From the NCBI RefSeq assembly GCF_019649055.1, contig NW_026570427.1, positions 1-64,000 on the forward strand: a DNA stretch of 64,000 nt, written 5' to 3'. This stretch comes from Paramacrobiotus metropolitanus. Its lineage: Eukaryota; Tardigrada; Eutardigrada; Parachela; Macrobiotidae. The notes under the pieces are model-generated. The model saw nothing but the letters and a program-made list of their open reading frames with translations. It did no database searches and had not been told where the DNA came from. Position 1 is the first letter of the stretch. Every line of letters begins with the position of its first letter. Both the position numbers and the translations under genes were made by a program. Below are positions 46,118-56,667 of this stretch, piece after piece.

Positions 46118-49100
46118 TCATCCCGTTGGTGCATTGACCGTCACCGTAAATGTGAATGAATATGACGTTAAAACCGTGGTACAGTAGAATACGGCGGTCT
46201 AAACAATTACGCAAAGCCAAAGAGGAAGGCGTTATCGCTGTAATTATGGCTTTTGCGCATGGCAGTGCCCCGTTCCGCACCGGGACATTTGCCAGTGTCA
46301 CATTTCACCGCACTCAAATTCGACGCGCGACCTTCTCGCCGCGAAGACATTGCGCCGCGGGATATGCGGACGCTGGGACATTTGAGCTTGAAACATCTTG
46401 CTTGTGCGACGTTTTGACGCAAGAAGTTGGTCGTGCATAATTCACCGCAACTTAAATTGATACGCTTAATTTTCACAGGTTTTCCTAATTTCTTCGTAGG
46501 TTTTCACTTCTCACGTTCTTCCTTAGGTTTGTTATTGTCGTCTTATGTCTTTTTTCCAATTTTCATACGTTTCCTTAGGTGTTATGCTTTCTTATGTTTT
46601 TCTTCTGTTTTCTTAAGTTTACTACGAGTATTATTTGTTGATTTTAAAGTCTCCCAAACTCCATTTGGGAGACTTTTAAGGCTATTGGAAAATGTCTGTG
46701 GTTATTTGAAAAGGAAATTTTACTTTCGACTAAAGGGAAAGTTTACTTGCGACTAATTGTCGCGCGATAAAATGCCGCGAGTCGTGACATTGCGGCGACC
46801 AAATGTCCGGCGACGAATCGTGCTGGGCGAAATGTCGCGGTGGCCGGCAGTTCAGTGCATCTTACCAGTCGGCTGACGGGGAACGTAATGGTCGCGGGGA
46901 AGGTCTGATACGTATAGAAGCCGCCGCTGCAGTAGGCCACCCCATCGATGGTCAGGAATCCTTCACTGCATTTCTACGAACGCCGCGGTGAATACAGCTA
47001 ATGCAATATTAATTAAAAAATCTATTTATTCTATGCATAAATGTTACTGGTTTTCTTGCTGAACATACAGGCAGGGTCCCCGTCCCCGCCGAGAGCTGCA
47101 ACACAACCAGCATTCAATTAGAACCGGCTGGGTTGGCGTGGGAAATTGTGGCTCTCACCGTCAGGGTGCTTCCAGGCGGTGCAATTAAGGTGTACGGGCA
47201 CACGACGGTTGTGAACACAGCGCTAGCCACCGTTATAGACTGTGTGCTTGTCACCGTATAACACTTTCCACAAGCTGCAAAACAATTGTTTTGAGCAGTA
47301 CATCGACGTTGTCAGCGAACCCAATACCTCCGCTATCTCATCCAGCGAATACATTACTTCACCGCATCTACTCGGCGTGCTGGAGTGGAGTGTCTTTTCT
47401 TTGCCTTTGCCTTTTCACTTTGCCTTTGCCGCCGCGAACACCTTACCGTCCTAATTAGCCTTCCCAAAATGCCGTTCAAAATAACCTTTACCGTTGCATA
47501 ACAGACTGCCGTTGAACACTTTAAGGCTATGGCTATGTTGACTTAATTCGTTTAGAAAGTGCAACATTTACAGTTTTTCAAAAACTTAAACAGTTTCTCA
47601 ATCTACCTACTTACATAGTTAAATCCAAGAAAAATTCAGTACTAACAAACCCAGACATAAACCGAACGAGTCACTTTAAAATCGGTTTTAAAGTTACCAC
47701 CCCAAAAAACTAACTAGTCCGAACACACTCTGGGGAGATTTGGGGAAGTCCAGTCACAAAGTGTACAATAAAAACCCCCCAGCACCTTGCGAGAGCTTTT
47801 TTGAAAAAACAAAATTTTAAAGTTGTAAAGAGCGATAAACACTTTTCTAGTTGCTTCTTTCAGCAACATCTTCGGTAAAACTTAATTTTTTCAAAATCGC
47901 TCTCGCTATTTAACTTTTGAGATGTTTACCCACCGACTATGTGATTTTTTTAATAAAAAATGTGCTCCGTAAATGACTAGTTACGTTTCAAAGCTTATCG
48001 ACCGCTTTTTAAACGGGTGCCTTTGAAAGTTCATGCAAGTTCATGCATCAGTCATGTACATGCTGACTGTTACAGTCCACCACATGTATCAAACCAAGGA
48101 GACTATCCAGACAGGCGATTGTCCGCTTCCTACCACACTTATGTGTGACCAAAATCTATTGTCTTTCGGTGTTTGCTTTCATTCCACTGACCAGTGCTCG
48201 ATTTATGGCTGTCAGTAAAACAAAAGATGTAGATCACAAATCTTTGCTCCCCATTGCTTTCATTGAATATGCGCAAACTCGTATATGCGTACGGTAATGG
48301 TGAGCCGAGCCAGTCACTGCTTCCACCGTTACTCCGCTTACTTAGTTAACTTAAAAATTCATATTTCATAACCCCGCAATCCTGTCACTTCGGTCTTTCT
48401 GCCATCTAACAGAGCGGTCTTCGATCTATATAGCGGTTTCTTTTTGCAAAACGGCATTTTAGAATTAAAGCCATCATAGCCATCCCCTTAACGTTATCGA
48501 AATAAACACTTTAACGTTATCGAAATGTTTAGCGCTGTTGTGTCTTCAGCGTGAACGTTTACGAAATTATTGTTTCAATAATACAATGTATACAGTATGA
48601 GGTACTAAAAGTGCACGGGACAACTATTTTTTATTGTACGCCTTATCAATTTCTCCCAGCATGATAAGAAAATCTCGTACAAGACGGATACTCGGCGATT
48701 TGATAAAAATAATGGTTCGCAACTTGGTAGTCATACACTGAGATGGTGGCGATTGCAAGAACGTTATTTTGGACGGCATTTTGGGAAGGCTACTTATGGC
48801 GGTAAGGTGTTCGCGGCGGTAAAGGCAAAGGTAAAGGTAATGTTGAAAAAGGCAAAGTGAAAAGGCAAAGGTAAACTTGGCCGACCCACACTGACTCAGA
48901 CAGCGAACGTATTCGCTCCCATGGCAATGGCGAAATATTAAAACCAGCACGCTTTTGCTTAAGCAAATGACCACTCAGTGGAATAAAAAAGGCGCATTAG
49001 GTCAGGTGCGGTCAAATTTACTGGAGGCACCCAATGGGTCACAAAATAATTATTTAGCAATGATCATAACCAGCGAAGGCCTGCAATGATGCCACGGTAA

Positions 49101-50796
49101 ATTGGCTGATGACATGCCATCACTTACGCGGGGGAGTGGCACTGGCATCGTCCATAATTCCCATCGCCGAGCACGACGTGTCCGGTGCCGCGGTCGTTGT
49201 GGAAGCCATCGTCGTGCTGGTTGTCGGAGTCGCTGCGGCAAAACCAATTGCACGAGAGGGTTTTAAATTATCCGACTTTTCGTTAAATACTGTCACTCAC
49301 TGACGGTGAGTGATTACCGCTTCCGAGGGCCGACAATTTCTCGGTATTACTGTTGCAATATGGATTTTTCTTCTTGCAGTTATGGCAAGAAACGGCATAG
49401 AGGTTTTTTATGGCAATGCTTTTGGCTGGTCGACCCGAAGATCGGAGGTGTTACCAGTCTCTTCGCGTTAGTGCACTTACAAGTCATAGTGGTCGTCGTT
49501 GGGCAGGTGGCGGTAGTGGTAGTTGGGCAGGTTGGGACGGTTGGGCAGGTGGGACACGTTGGGCACGTCACAGTTGGACAAACTGGAGACGTAACGGCAG
49601 GACAAGCCGGGCAGGTCAAAGGAGCTGTAAATAAGCGATTTTCATCACATGACCTGCCGTTGTGTAAACACTTTGAACTAATGCTTTTCTTCTCTTTAGC
49701 ATGCACAGTAATCCTTTAATTAGGCTCAAAGGGGCAAGTAAACCCTGCGTTCTCACTACAATAGTTCACTTCTACAGATACAGGTAAAACCTCACTACAA
49801 TAGATTCAGTAAAAAGAGCGGCTGTACAGGATTACAGTTTCACTACGAGTATCCGAAGCGGCTGCATTTGCGGAGTGCACAGCCCGATGTGCTTATAGAC
49901 ACTGACAGCTATCACCTCCGGATATACATAGCTTGTCGACAAATTGAGCATTCGTAAATACAGCGAACATTAGAAATTTACGGGTAACGCTTAAATCCGT
50001 ACTACAGCGCGCCACGCCACACTGTTTAATCACGTAACATGCCTTTGGCTGGCTGGTGGCTTGATGCACGCCAGATATTTTTATGAGAACACTTGTAACT
50101 GCCTGGCGGAAGGTGGCTAGAAAACGGTCGATGCAGTAAGGGACAATCAAACTGCGAAGCGCAGTTACGCATTGCGATAAACGTAGTGCTGTGGCCATCC
50201 TTCAGGCGCAGACTCGGCGCTCATATCGCTCCACCTGTACCTTTACATGCTTAGTTTGTGTCGACAAGTTTGTATATATGGAATTTGGTTATTTTTACTA
50301 TGCGGTATAACGTACTGGTGGTCGCGTATGGTATACATCGCGTGCCCGTGGAGTCTGGGAATCCCAGTGCGCTGTCGCACACGCACTTATGGCTGGCACT
50401 GCAGACGGAGACCGGATCGGCGCAGCGCTGGCCTACTCCGGCGCAGGGACACCGTAAGACAGCAGCCGACGTCATCCTGGGGCAGGAGGTTTCGAATGCA
50501 ACGTCCGCGGGACTACCGTTATCGGCAGTTTTCCGGGATAGAGCCGGCACTGGCACCTGGTCATTGACAGCGCTAACCGGGGTCGTTGGCATTGCCGAAG
50601 GCAGACTATTGCGATCTAGCCATGTAAATTTCCCCAATGGAACAACGAGTTGACATGCTACCGGCATGATCATGGAAAGCAGTGCCAGCGAAACCAGACA
50701 GACGTCTTTGAACGTCATTTGCGAGAACCTCTTGGTCGGAGTCATGAGTGAATCTCCAAGCGACATTCTTTGGCACAATATGCGGTTATTAGGCAA
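46118..50796 (-). CDS. Secreted protein with EB-like Cys module, Thr/Pro/Cys linker and CUB-like domain (7 exons)
   Basis: Assembled from splice signals on the - strand: 50796(or 50745)..50316, 49624..49481, 49232..49128, 47274..47159, 47095..47069, 46973..46866, 46198..46118. Phases 1,1,1,0,0,0 are consistent throughout. Exon 1 has a signal peptide (VCLVSLALLSMIMPVACQ) and a Cys module (CAGVGQRCADPVSVC, HKCVCDS). Exons 2-3 are a mucin-like CPT/TTT linker. Exons 4-7 read as one CUB-like fold: CGKCYTV, CPYTLIAPPGSTLT, KCSEGFLTIDGVAYCSGG, ITFPVSRL, SFTFTVTVNAP. The stop TGA is at 46118..46120; a one-base shift there would add an acidic tail (to 46045). No membrane segment is seen. The 27-nt exon 5 is the weakest call. 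Function unknown, probably extracellular binding. Confidence 0.55.
46480..46860. repeat. Composite degenerate repeat in the last CUB-gene intron
   Basis: A TTCCTTAGGTTT/TTTCTTATGTTT block is followed by GCGACAATTTGTCGC-like repeats (46740..46850). The same two components, in opposite order and strand, lie at 54300..54545, and the first also builds the foldback at 45060..45750. Confidence 0.45.
46866..47274 (-). CDS. CUB-domain gene, exons 4-6
   Basis: Exon 4 (47274..47159) starts after TTTTGCAG and ends at GTGAGA. A 63-nt intron with a CTAATTGA branch-like site and TTGCAG leads to exon 5 (47095..47069). Exon 6 (46973..46866) starts after GTTCGTAG and ends at GTAAGA. Cys spacing and the CPYTLIAPPG / FLTIDG / AYCSGG pattern are CUB-like. 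Confidence 0.52.
47380..48890. mobile_element. Inverted-repeat element inside CUB-gene intron 3
   Basis: The arm at about 47395..47500 (TTTGCCGCCGCGAACACCTTACCG, split by TTTGCCTTTGCC repeats, then CCTTCCCAAAATGCCGTTC) is inverted at about 48755..48880 (GAACGTTATTTTGG, GGCATTTTGGGAAGG, GGTAAGGTGTTCGCGGCGG). The interior, about 1.2 kb, has no transposase. It accounts for most of the 1.85-kb intron 47275..49127. Confidence 0.55.
49128..49624 (-). CDS. CUB-domain gene, exons 2 and 3 (mucin-like linker)
   Basis: Exon 2 (49624..49481) follows TTATTTACAG and encodes tandem CPT-type units (CPTCPTCPTVPTCPTTTT) up to a canonical GTAAGT donor. Exon 3 (49232..49128) follows TTGCCGCAG, is Thr/Ser/Ala-rich with one Cys, and ends at another GTAAGT. 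Both are symmetric phase 1-1 exons, the pattern expected of shuffled extracellular modules. Confidence 0.58.
49905..50240 (-). repeat. Interspersed repeat copy in CUB-gene intron 1
   Basis: Inverse copy of the repeat nested at 44195..44515, inside the intron 49625..50315. The short open frame over it is part of the repeat. Confidence 0.5.
50316..50796 (-). CDS. CUB-domain gene, exon 1
   Basis: Signal peptide plus EB/EGF-like Cys module. ATGs occur at 50796, 50766, 50745 and 50718. 50745 or 50718 puts the hydrophobic core closest to the N-terminus. Donor is ACCA/GTACG at 50316, phase 1. Confidence 0.6.
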
Positions 50797-50911
50797 CTGA
50801 ACCGACAGAAAGTAGACTTTAAAAAAAGATTAGATGGGAAAGCGCGTTTATGTCAGTAATACCTCCGCTAAGCTGTACGATGTGCCTCGCAGCTCTTGTT
50901 TTTTACTCATA

Positions 50912-51437
50912 CAGTCGTTTAAGTGAGACACTATGATAAATGAATGCGCGATGGTCGCTTAAGTGAAGCACTCAATTATTAAATTCCTCAAGCCGATTTT
51001 CTTCCGGCTTTTTTTCATCCGATAAACAGAAACAGAACGTGAAATTTTTAATAAAGTTTGAACCGTTTTTTCTGCAAGTGCGTCGTAAAGAAATCAGTGA
51101 CGAAAGCGCTTTAGCCACGCCACATGAGTCACTGTATAATTGCAGTAATGACTCACCACCACACAAGGCTCCGCCATCGCCGTGTAAGAAATTAATTAAG
51201 AGAAAATCGAATTTAGTTCAGACACCGATTTTGAAGAAATGAAGAAAAAAATTAAAGTAAATATAAGCTAACCTAAACTGAATTAACAGCCGCACATGTG
51301 CTGGTGCCTGCGATTATTTGAGCGTAGTGCAGTGACTCGTGTGGCGTGGCTGAAGCGCTTTCGCGGGGGTGTCACTTAAACGACCATCGCTCATTCATTT
51401 GTCGGAATTGTCATAGTGTGTCTCATTTAAACGACCG
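50912..51437. mobile_element. Palindromic MITE with TA target duplication (copy 2)
   Basis: CAGTCGTTTAAGTGAGACAC at the left and the inverse GTCTCATTTAAACGACCG at the right, with TA at 50910..50911 and 51438..51439. The internal stretch with TTTCTTTACGACGCACTTG-like sequence matches copy 1 at 10513..11178. Non-coding. Confidence 0.68.
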
Positions 51438-53783
51438 TACGAGTAGCTTCAAGGTGGCAATGACCGCGATCCGCGAACATAACAGCAATGATAATCAATC
51501 TTACTAAGCCTTTCCAAAAAAAGAAATATTGACTAGGTCAAGCAAATACAAGCGCTGGGTTGTGGTTTTACGAACTGATAAATGCCAAATAAAACATTAC
51601 AAAATTATTAAGAATCCTTAGCGTGATACAGATCAGATTAAAATGGTTAGTGAAACTGGCGTAGTAATATTGCACACGCGTTCCCTGCTTGTATTTTCTG
51701 CATTTCACGCAGCCATTACATTACACGTAGCCGCAGATGCTGTTAATTTGGGCCAAATTCTTCGTTTGAGTGTGTTTACTGAGCGATGCACGCCTATAAA
51801 CATCTTCTCTAAAATAAAAGATTATTATTTTTAAATATGACTACGAGTCTCGTACTGCTATGCTTAACTGCGGCATGAAGCACCGGATCAATGGAAAGGC
51901 AACTAAGCGTTCCTGAAATCAAAAGTGTGATGAATCTATTAGTGAAGGTCTTCGGGCAATGCAGTGGCGACTTCATTCTAGAGAGGTTCTTTCCGTCTGA
52001 AATATGCGCTTGCTGTATTGCCGTTGTTTGGATCGTTTTCATAGCAAAAACTGCCTTTTCAGTTACTGCGTTTCCTGTACGGCTGATCTTGACGTGCCAT
52101 AAGCCGCAGGCCGCGGTTGTTATTGTCCACGTTTAGAGTATGAGTAGACTGTTGATTGTACTCAAAATTGGCTGGCACCATGAATTGACGGCAGTTTTTT
52201 CTGCGCATCAACCAGTTATGAACTTACAAGTAAGTACACGCCATCGTTATTACCGTAGTCCGTAAACCGGTCTGCACGATTGAAGGCAAAGTTGGAAATT
52301 TTCTGCGCTGCACAAAGGTACAGTTATCAATTTGCTGCAATAGTGGTGCAACGGAACTCATCATACTTCTACTTGTGGAATGAACATCTTCTACCATGGA
52401 ATGCACGGTGTTTCTACCATGATGCACATCGTTGCAGTATTATTTTCTCCAAAAGACTCAAGAAAAATGCCATATACAAGTCAATTGAGCTAGACAGCAG
52501 CTTTTTAACGTCTGATGTGAATACACGGCAACTCTTGCCAAGCGGCGGCTACTCGTAGGTATTGTAGCCGTACAAATGAGATCTGTAGTGACGATGTACA
52601 TCTCATTGGTTCCAGTTCAACCGGAAACATGTGAATGTGTACGTGTATGAAATGACTGGTCATTTAATGACCAGTTCTAACGTGGATTTTCTAGACTTGT
52701 AAGATGGTCTGAATGTTCTGAAATCATTCTTGCCCATGCCCTTGCTCGTCCAGTCTGCCCCAATGGCTTTTCTGCTGATTAAAAATGCGTGTGCACTTTG
52801 ACTATCGCGCCGGCATTGGTTAACATGTTCGTAGTTGCATAACTGATTGTTGGGAAATTCGCTAACTCGTAACACCACTGATAGTCACCGACGAAGCATC
52901 GATTTATCGTGGTACGAGTGGATTAACCCACTCCGCTAGCTATAGTGACAGCTTAGAAGTTGTCGCACAAATAAAATCGTCCTCATACTACAATCCATTT
53001 CCCTAATTTTCGATTCAGCTTACGGTGGTGAGTGTGGTCGTATGCGCACTGTGCTTGCATAACTATCGCTCCACGCTGAACCAGCAGAGCCGAAAAATTC
53101 TCATTCTCTGTAAGGCTATATATAAACCACAACACTTATTTGCTTTTTTTACCTCTTAACCAGAATTAGTATTACTCATATAATCAAAACTTTATACTCG
53201 TACTCATGCTAACTCTATTGAATAGATCATTTTCCACAAAAATCGTCCACTGTGGCGCACTGTGTTTCTCTTTACTTCAAACTAGTTCAAACTAGTTTCT
53301 CTTCTTTATTGTAACTGTAATAACTACTTAACTACTGTACTTGAAGTATATATGCTGCCGGAATACAGGAAAACACGCAAGGTGGTTAAGAGCATTCAGC
53401 TTTTCCAGCATCCCCTGAAAAAGCCCTGCCAGATGGTCGATCGATCGCACTGTGAGTGTGGATAGCGAGCATATGCGCATGCTGCGAACCAGATCTCACA
53501 CTCACACACCGACGCACACACCTGTGTCACCGTAAATACTTATCGAACAATCCAAACGGCAACAGGATCATTTTGCGATTCTGCCTGCAGACTGAGCTGG
53601 TTGTCTTCCGTCAAGTGTATACGACAGTCAAGGATCTAATCATTATTACTGATTCAGTTCTCCTAGAACCGGAGAACCGTCGAGGTATTTTTCTGAAATC
53701 ATTGACTTATACGGGATCTCGGTTGTTATCGTAGTATTTCCAGTTTTCTCTGTCCTATTACTTCTACCGGTATTCGGGCATAC
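51438..53783. other. Intergenic, no supportable gene
   Basis: Short open frames at 51643..51834 and 51891..52136 (+) contain hydrophobic stretches, but no family is recognised and no splice context links them. No repeats of note. Confidence 0.35.
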
Positions 53784-53922
53784 CTAAGGAAAATGCCCGG
53801 GTACGTGGTGTCAAAAATGGTATGCATAGACTAAAACTTTCACTTTCGCTTTCGCGCACTCCGAATCACTTTTTTGTAAAACTTTCTATCATTCTAAAGC
53901 CAAGTGATTTGTATACATAGCG
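53784..53922. mobile_element. Truncated arm of the TTAA element
   Basis: CTAAGGAAAATGCCCGGG start, then CTTTCGCTTTCGCGCACTCC and CAAGTGATTTGTATACAT, matching the left arm of 17179..17873. It is cut at about 53922, where unrelated GC-rich DNA begins. Confidence 0.5.
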
Positions 53923-54299
53923 AGGGGCATTTGATGGCGATCCATTTTTTTGCAGAATGCCGTCAGTCTGACGGCATTTTGGAGCCGACTGGAAGGGAGA
54001 GGCATGTCCAGCAGCAGATGCAGCACTACGGGCTAGCGCAGCCGTTGGACGTTGGCGCTGCGCGAACTCGCCAAAGGACATCTTCCCTTCCCCAGCCAGT
54101 CCCGTCAACATCGAGCGGCCTGGACGCCTGGCATGGTCTCCATGCCACACGTCGAGGCCACTCGTTGCAGACTCTTCAACGCCAGTCGCCACGGCCAGTT
54201 GCTTTCCACCAACACGCAACAGCAGCTGCCGCCGATTTCCCAGTCTGAGTCCACCCTCCAGGGCAAGTGATGCTCCGGGAATACTTAAGTATGTATACA
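53923..54299. other. GC-rich coding-like island of unknown origin
   Basis: Open on both strands (+ 53904..54248; - 54300..53866) and clearly richer in G+C than its flanks. It lies directly against a truncated transposon arm. The + reading is rich in Gln, His, Ser and Pro; the - reading in Ala, Gly, Arg and Leu. Neither resembles a family I know. It may be a captured or retroposed exon. Confidence 0.25.
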
Positions 54300-54545
54300 T
54301 GCCACACCCGGCAACTCGCTAACGACTATCCGCTTGACCGACAACTTGCAGACCGACGAAATGATACCCGACAGTTTGTTGCAACGATAAACTTGTGAAC
54401 GACATCTCGCCGAACGACTTTTTGTGAACATTGACAACTTGCTGACGACATTTTGCTGACGTGAGAACTGAGAAAGCCAAGAAACTTGGAAAACCTGGAG
54501 TAAGATAACTCAGAAAGCTTAGGAAACCTAAGAAAATACACACAA
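54300..54545. repeat. Composite degenerate repeat, second copy
   Basis: CGACAACTTGC/CGACATTTTGC-type units (54310..54470) followed by AGGAAACCTAAGAAA-type units (54480..54545), mirroring 46480..46860. Confidence 0.45.
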
Positions 54546-54922
54546 GGTCGAGCCGAAAAGCAAGTTGTCGGTCAGTGGGTTGTGTATGTCAGCAACATGT
54601 TGGTCAGCAAATTGTACGTCGTATGCTATATTTGAAAGACCATTTTCATAGCTGTTAAATTAATTTTTAACGAAGTGTTTTGGCTTTCGCTAGTCACAGG
54701 ATTTTGAAAACAAAAAGAGGGTCTGGTCTGCCAGAAACAGCGAACAAACTGCAAAACTCCGACGGACTACTTGAAGTACAGAGTGTTTTATTGGGTTGGT
54801 CAAGTGAACATTGGTTAAACGCAGAATTACGAGTAGCATTACTATTTCAACACATAATAGCACTTCATTGAACCTCTTACCGATGCAGCATGTTTCGTGT
54901 ACACAAGCAGCATTACGTCGCA

Positions 54923-55612
54923 TTAAGGGATTTGGCCCGGTACATAGCACCAAATTCATATACATTCACGTCTACTTTCACTGTCGCGCACTCCCAAACA
55001 CTTTTTTGCATTGCTTTATGATATTTTGTAGTCAAAGGATTGGTATACATAGACGAAAAAAACGTTTGTGCGCGCAACATCCGGTTCGGGAGTTATCAGT
55101 GAAATAAAATTCCAAAAGTTTAAACGCGCGAAGGTGTACCAAAAGTCTCATTATAAACCGATGCTCTTTAAATTTTGCACGAAAACGCACATTACTATGA
55201 AGATCGTTTTGGTACCGAACACCACCAGCTTTCTACCATTTCTTCAAATTTAAAAGTAACTTTTAAAATTTTTGAAATTCATTTTAAAATTTGAAAAAAA
55301 TGGTAGAAAGCTGATTCGGTACCAAAACGATCTTCATAGTAAAGTGCGTTTTCGTGCAAAATTTTAAGAGCATCGGTTCATAACGAGACTTTTGGTACAC
55401 CTTCGCGCGTTTAAACTTTTAGAATTTTATTTCATTAATAACTCCCGAACCGGATGTTGCGCGCGCAAACGGATTCCACGCCTACGTATACAAATTTTTT
55501 TGGCTACAAAATGTCATAAAGGAATGCAAAAAAGTGTTTAGGAGCGGGCGACAGCGAAAGTTCCAGTGTATGTGCCCGAATTCGGTACTACGTACCAGGC
55601 CAAATCCCTTAA
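54923..55612. mobile_element. TTAA palindromic foldback element (complete copy)
   Basis: TTAA at 54923..54926 and 55609..55612. The terminal block AAGGGATTTGGCC is inverted as GGCCAAATCCCTT. Arms are highly similar and meet near 55270. This is the best preserved member of the family, which also includes 7180..7819, 8650..9005, 17179..17873 and 53784..53922. Confidence 0.72.
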
Positions 55613-55722
55613 AGCAATACTGATTTCTCTGCTTCAGAAAATAAGGAGGGACCGTTTCTCCAGCGTTGTCTCATAAAGCATCTTACCGAGTGTAGGCGAC
55701 CTTTTGATTCTTTACCCCACTG

Positions 55723-56161
55723 ACATAATTGGTATTATGTTGTACGAGTTTACGGTGCGCATGTACGTGTGTTCCCTGTTGTGCTAGCGATGACGTATTG
55801 CATCCGTGTTATTATCGGTAGCCTCCGATCAGAAGCTGCGCTTCGGCGTCGGCTAGCATTCGGCATTACGGTGTGACTGAGTTGGAGTGAACATCAATAA
55901 GATTAAAACGAGTAACATCATTGTGATCCTGTTGGTGTTTGTGCTGTGAGTGACCTTCGTTTAGGGAAAGCAGTAGTGTGTACCTAGGCGGAAGTTACAG
56001 TGTAGTATTCCTGTAGTGTGGTAGTGAGTGTGGTGAGAGTGTGTTTGTGGCACCTGTTGTCTACGGAAGTGGGCAACAGAACCAACACCAATCTCCAGAG
56101 TTCCTTCTCTGCTGACTGCGGTCAGGTTGGTAGTAATACACGCGGTGCGTGTATTATGTAA
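55723..56161 (+). repeat. 5' LTR
   Basis: Starts TGACATAATTGG and ends ATTATGTAA. Lacks GT of the 3' copy after GGTATTAT. Confidence 0.88.
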
Positions 56162-56174
56162 TGGCGCCCACCGG
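56162..56174 (+). promoter_or_regulatory. Primer-binding site
   Basis: TGGCGCCCACCGG directly after the 5' LTR; TGG complements the CCA end of a tRNA primer. tRNA identity not resolved. Confidence 0.65.
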
Positions 56175-56667
56175 ATATGAACGACCCTAAGGAAGTGGGA
56201 GATTGGTGAGTGGTTTGTGATTTTGGTGATTTTTTTGGTTTTGACTGTGTGACCGTAATTTCCTCAGAGGTATTTACGAGGTACTGGTTCCTAAGTGGGA
56301 CTGGGAGGCAGAGCCTTAATTTGGTTTGTCCGCTGCGGGAGTAGCGATCCACAGATTCCTTAGTGGAAGGCTGTGAGGTACTGTTCCTAAGTGGATACGG
56401 GTGAAGTACTGACCTTTGTGGTCCGTGAATTATTTTGGAAAAATTAATTTGTTACGGTGTACGTTTGGCGCAATGCAGTGGGTGACTGTATTTGTGATTG
56501 TGTTACTGTAGAATTGTACTGAAAGTCGTGGAAGCGGCTTTGTCAGTGTTCTAGGTAACATCCGGGTTGAGCGGAGTACTGATCGCTATCAGTGCTTTGG
56601 TGGAATCTGCTGAGTCAGTGGATTGTGAGCTGGGTCATGCAGTCACTGTCTGTGCAAGCGGTGAATA

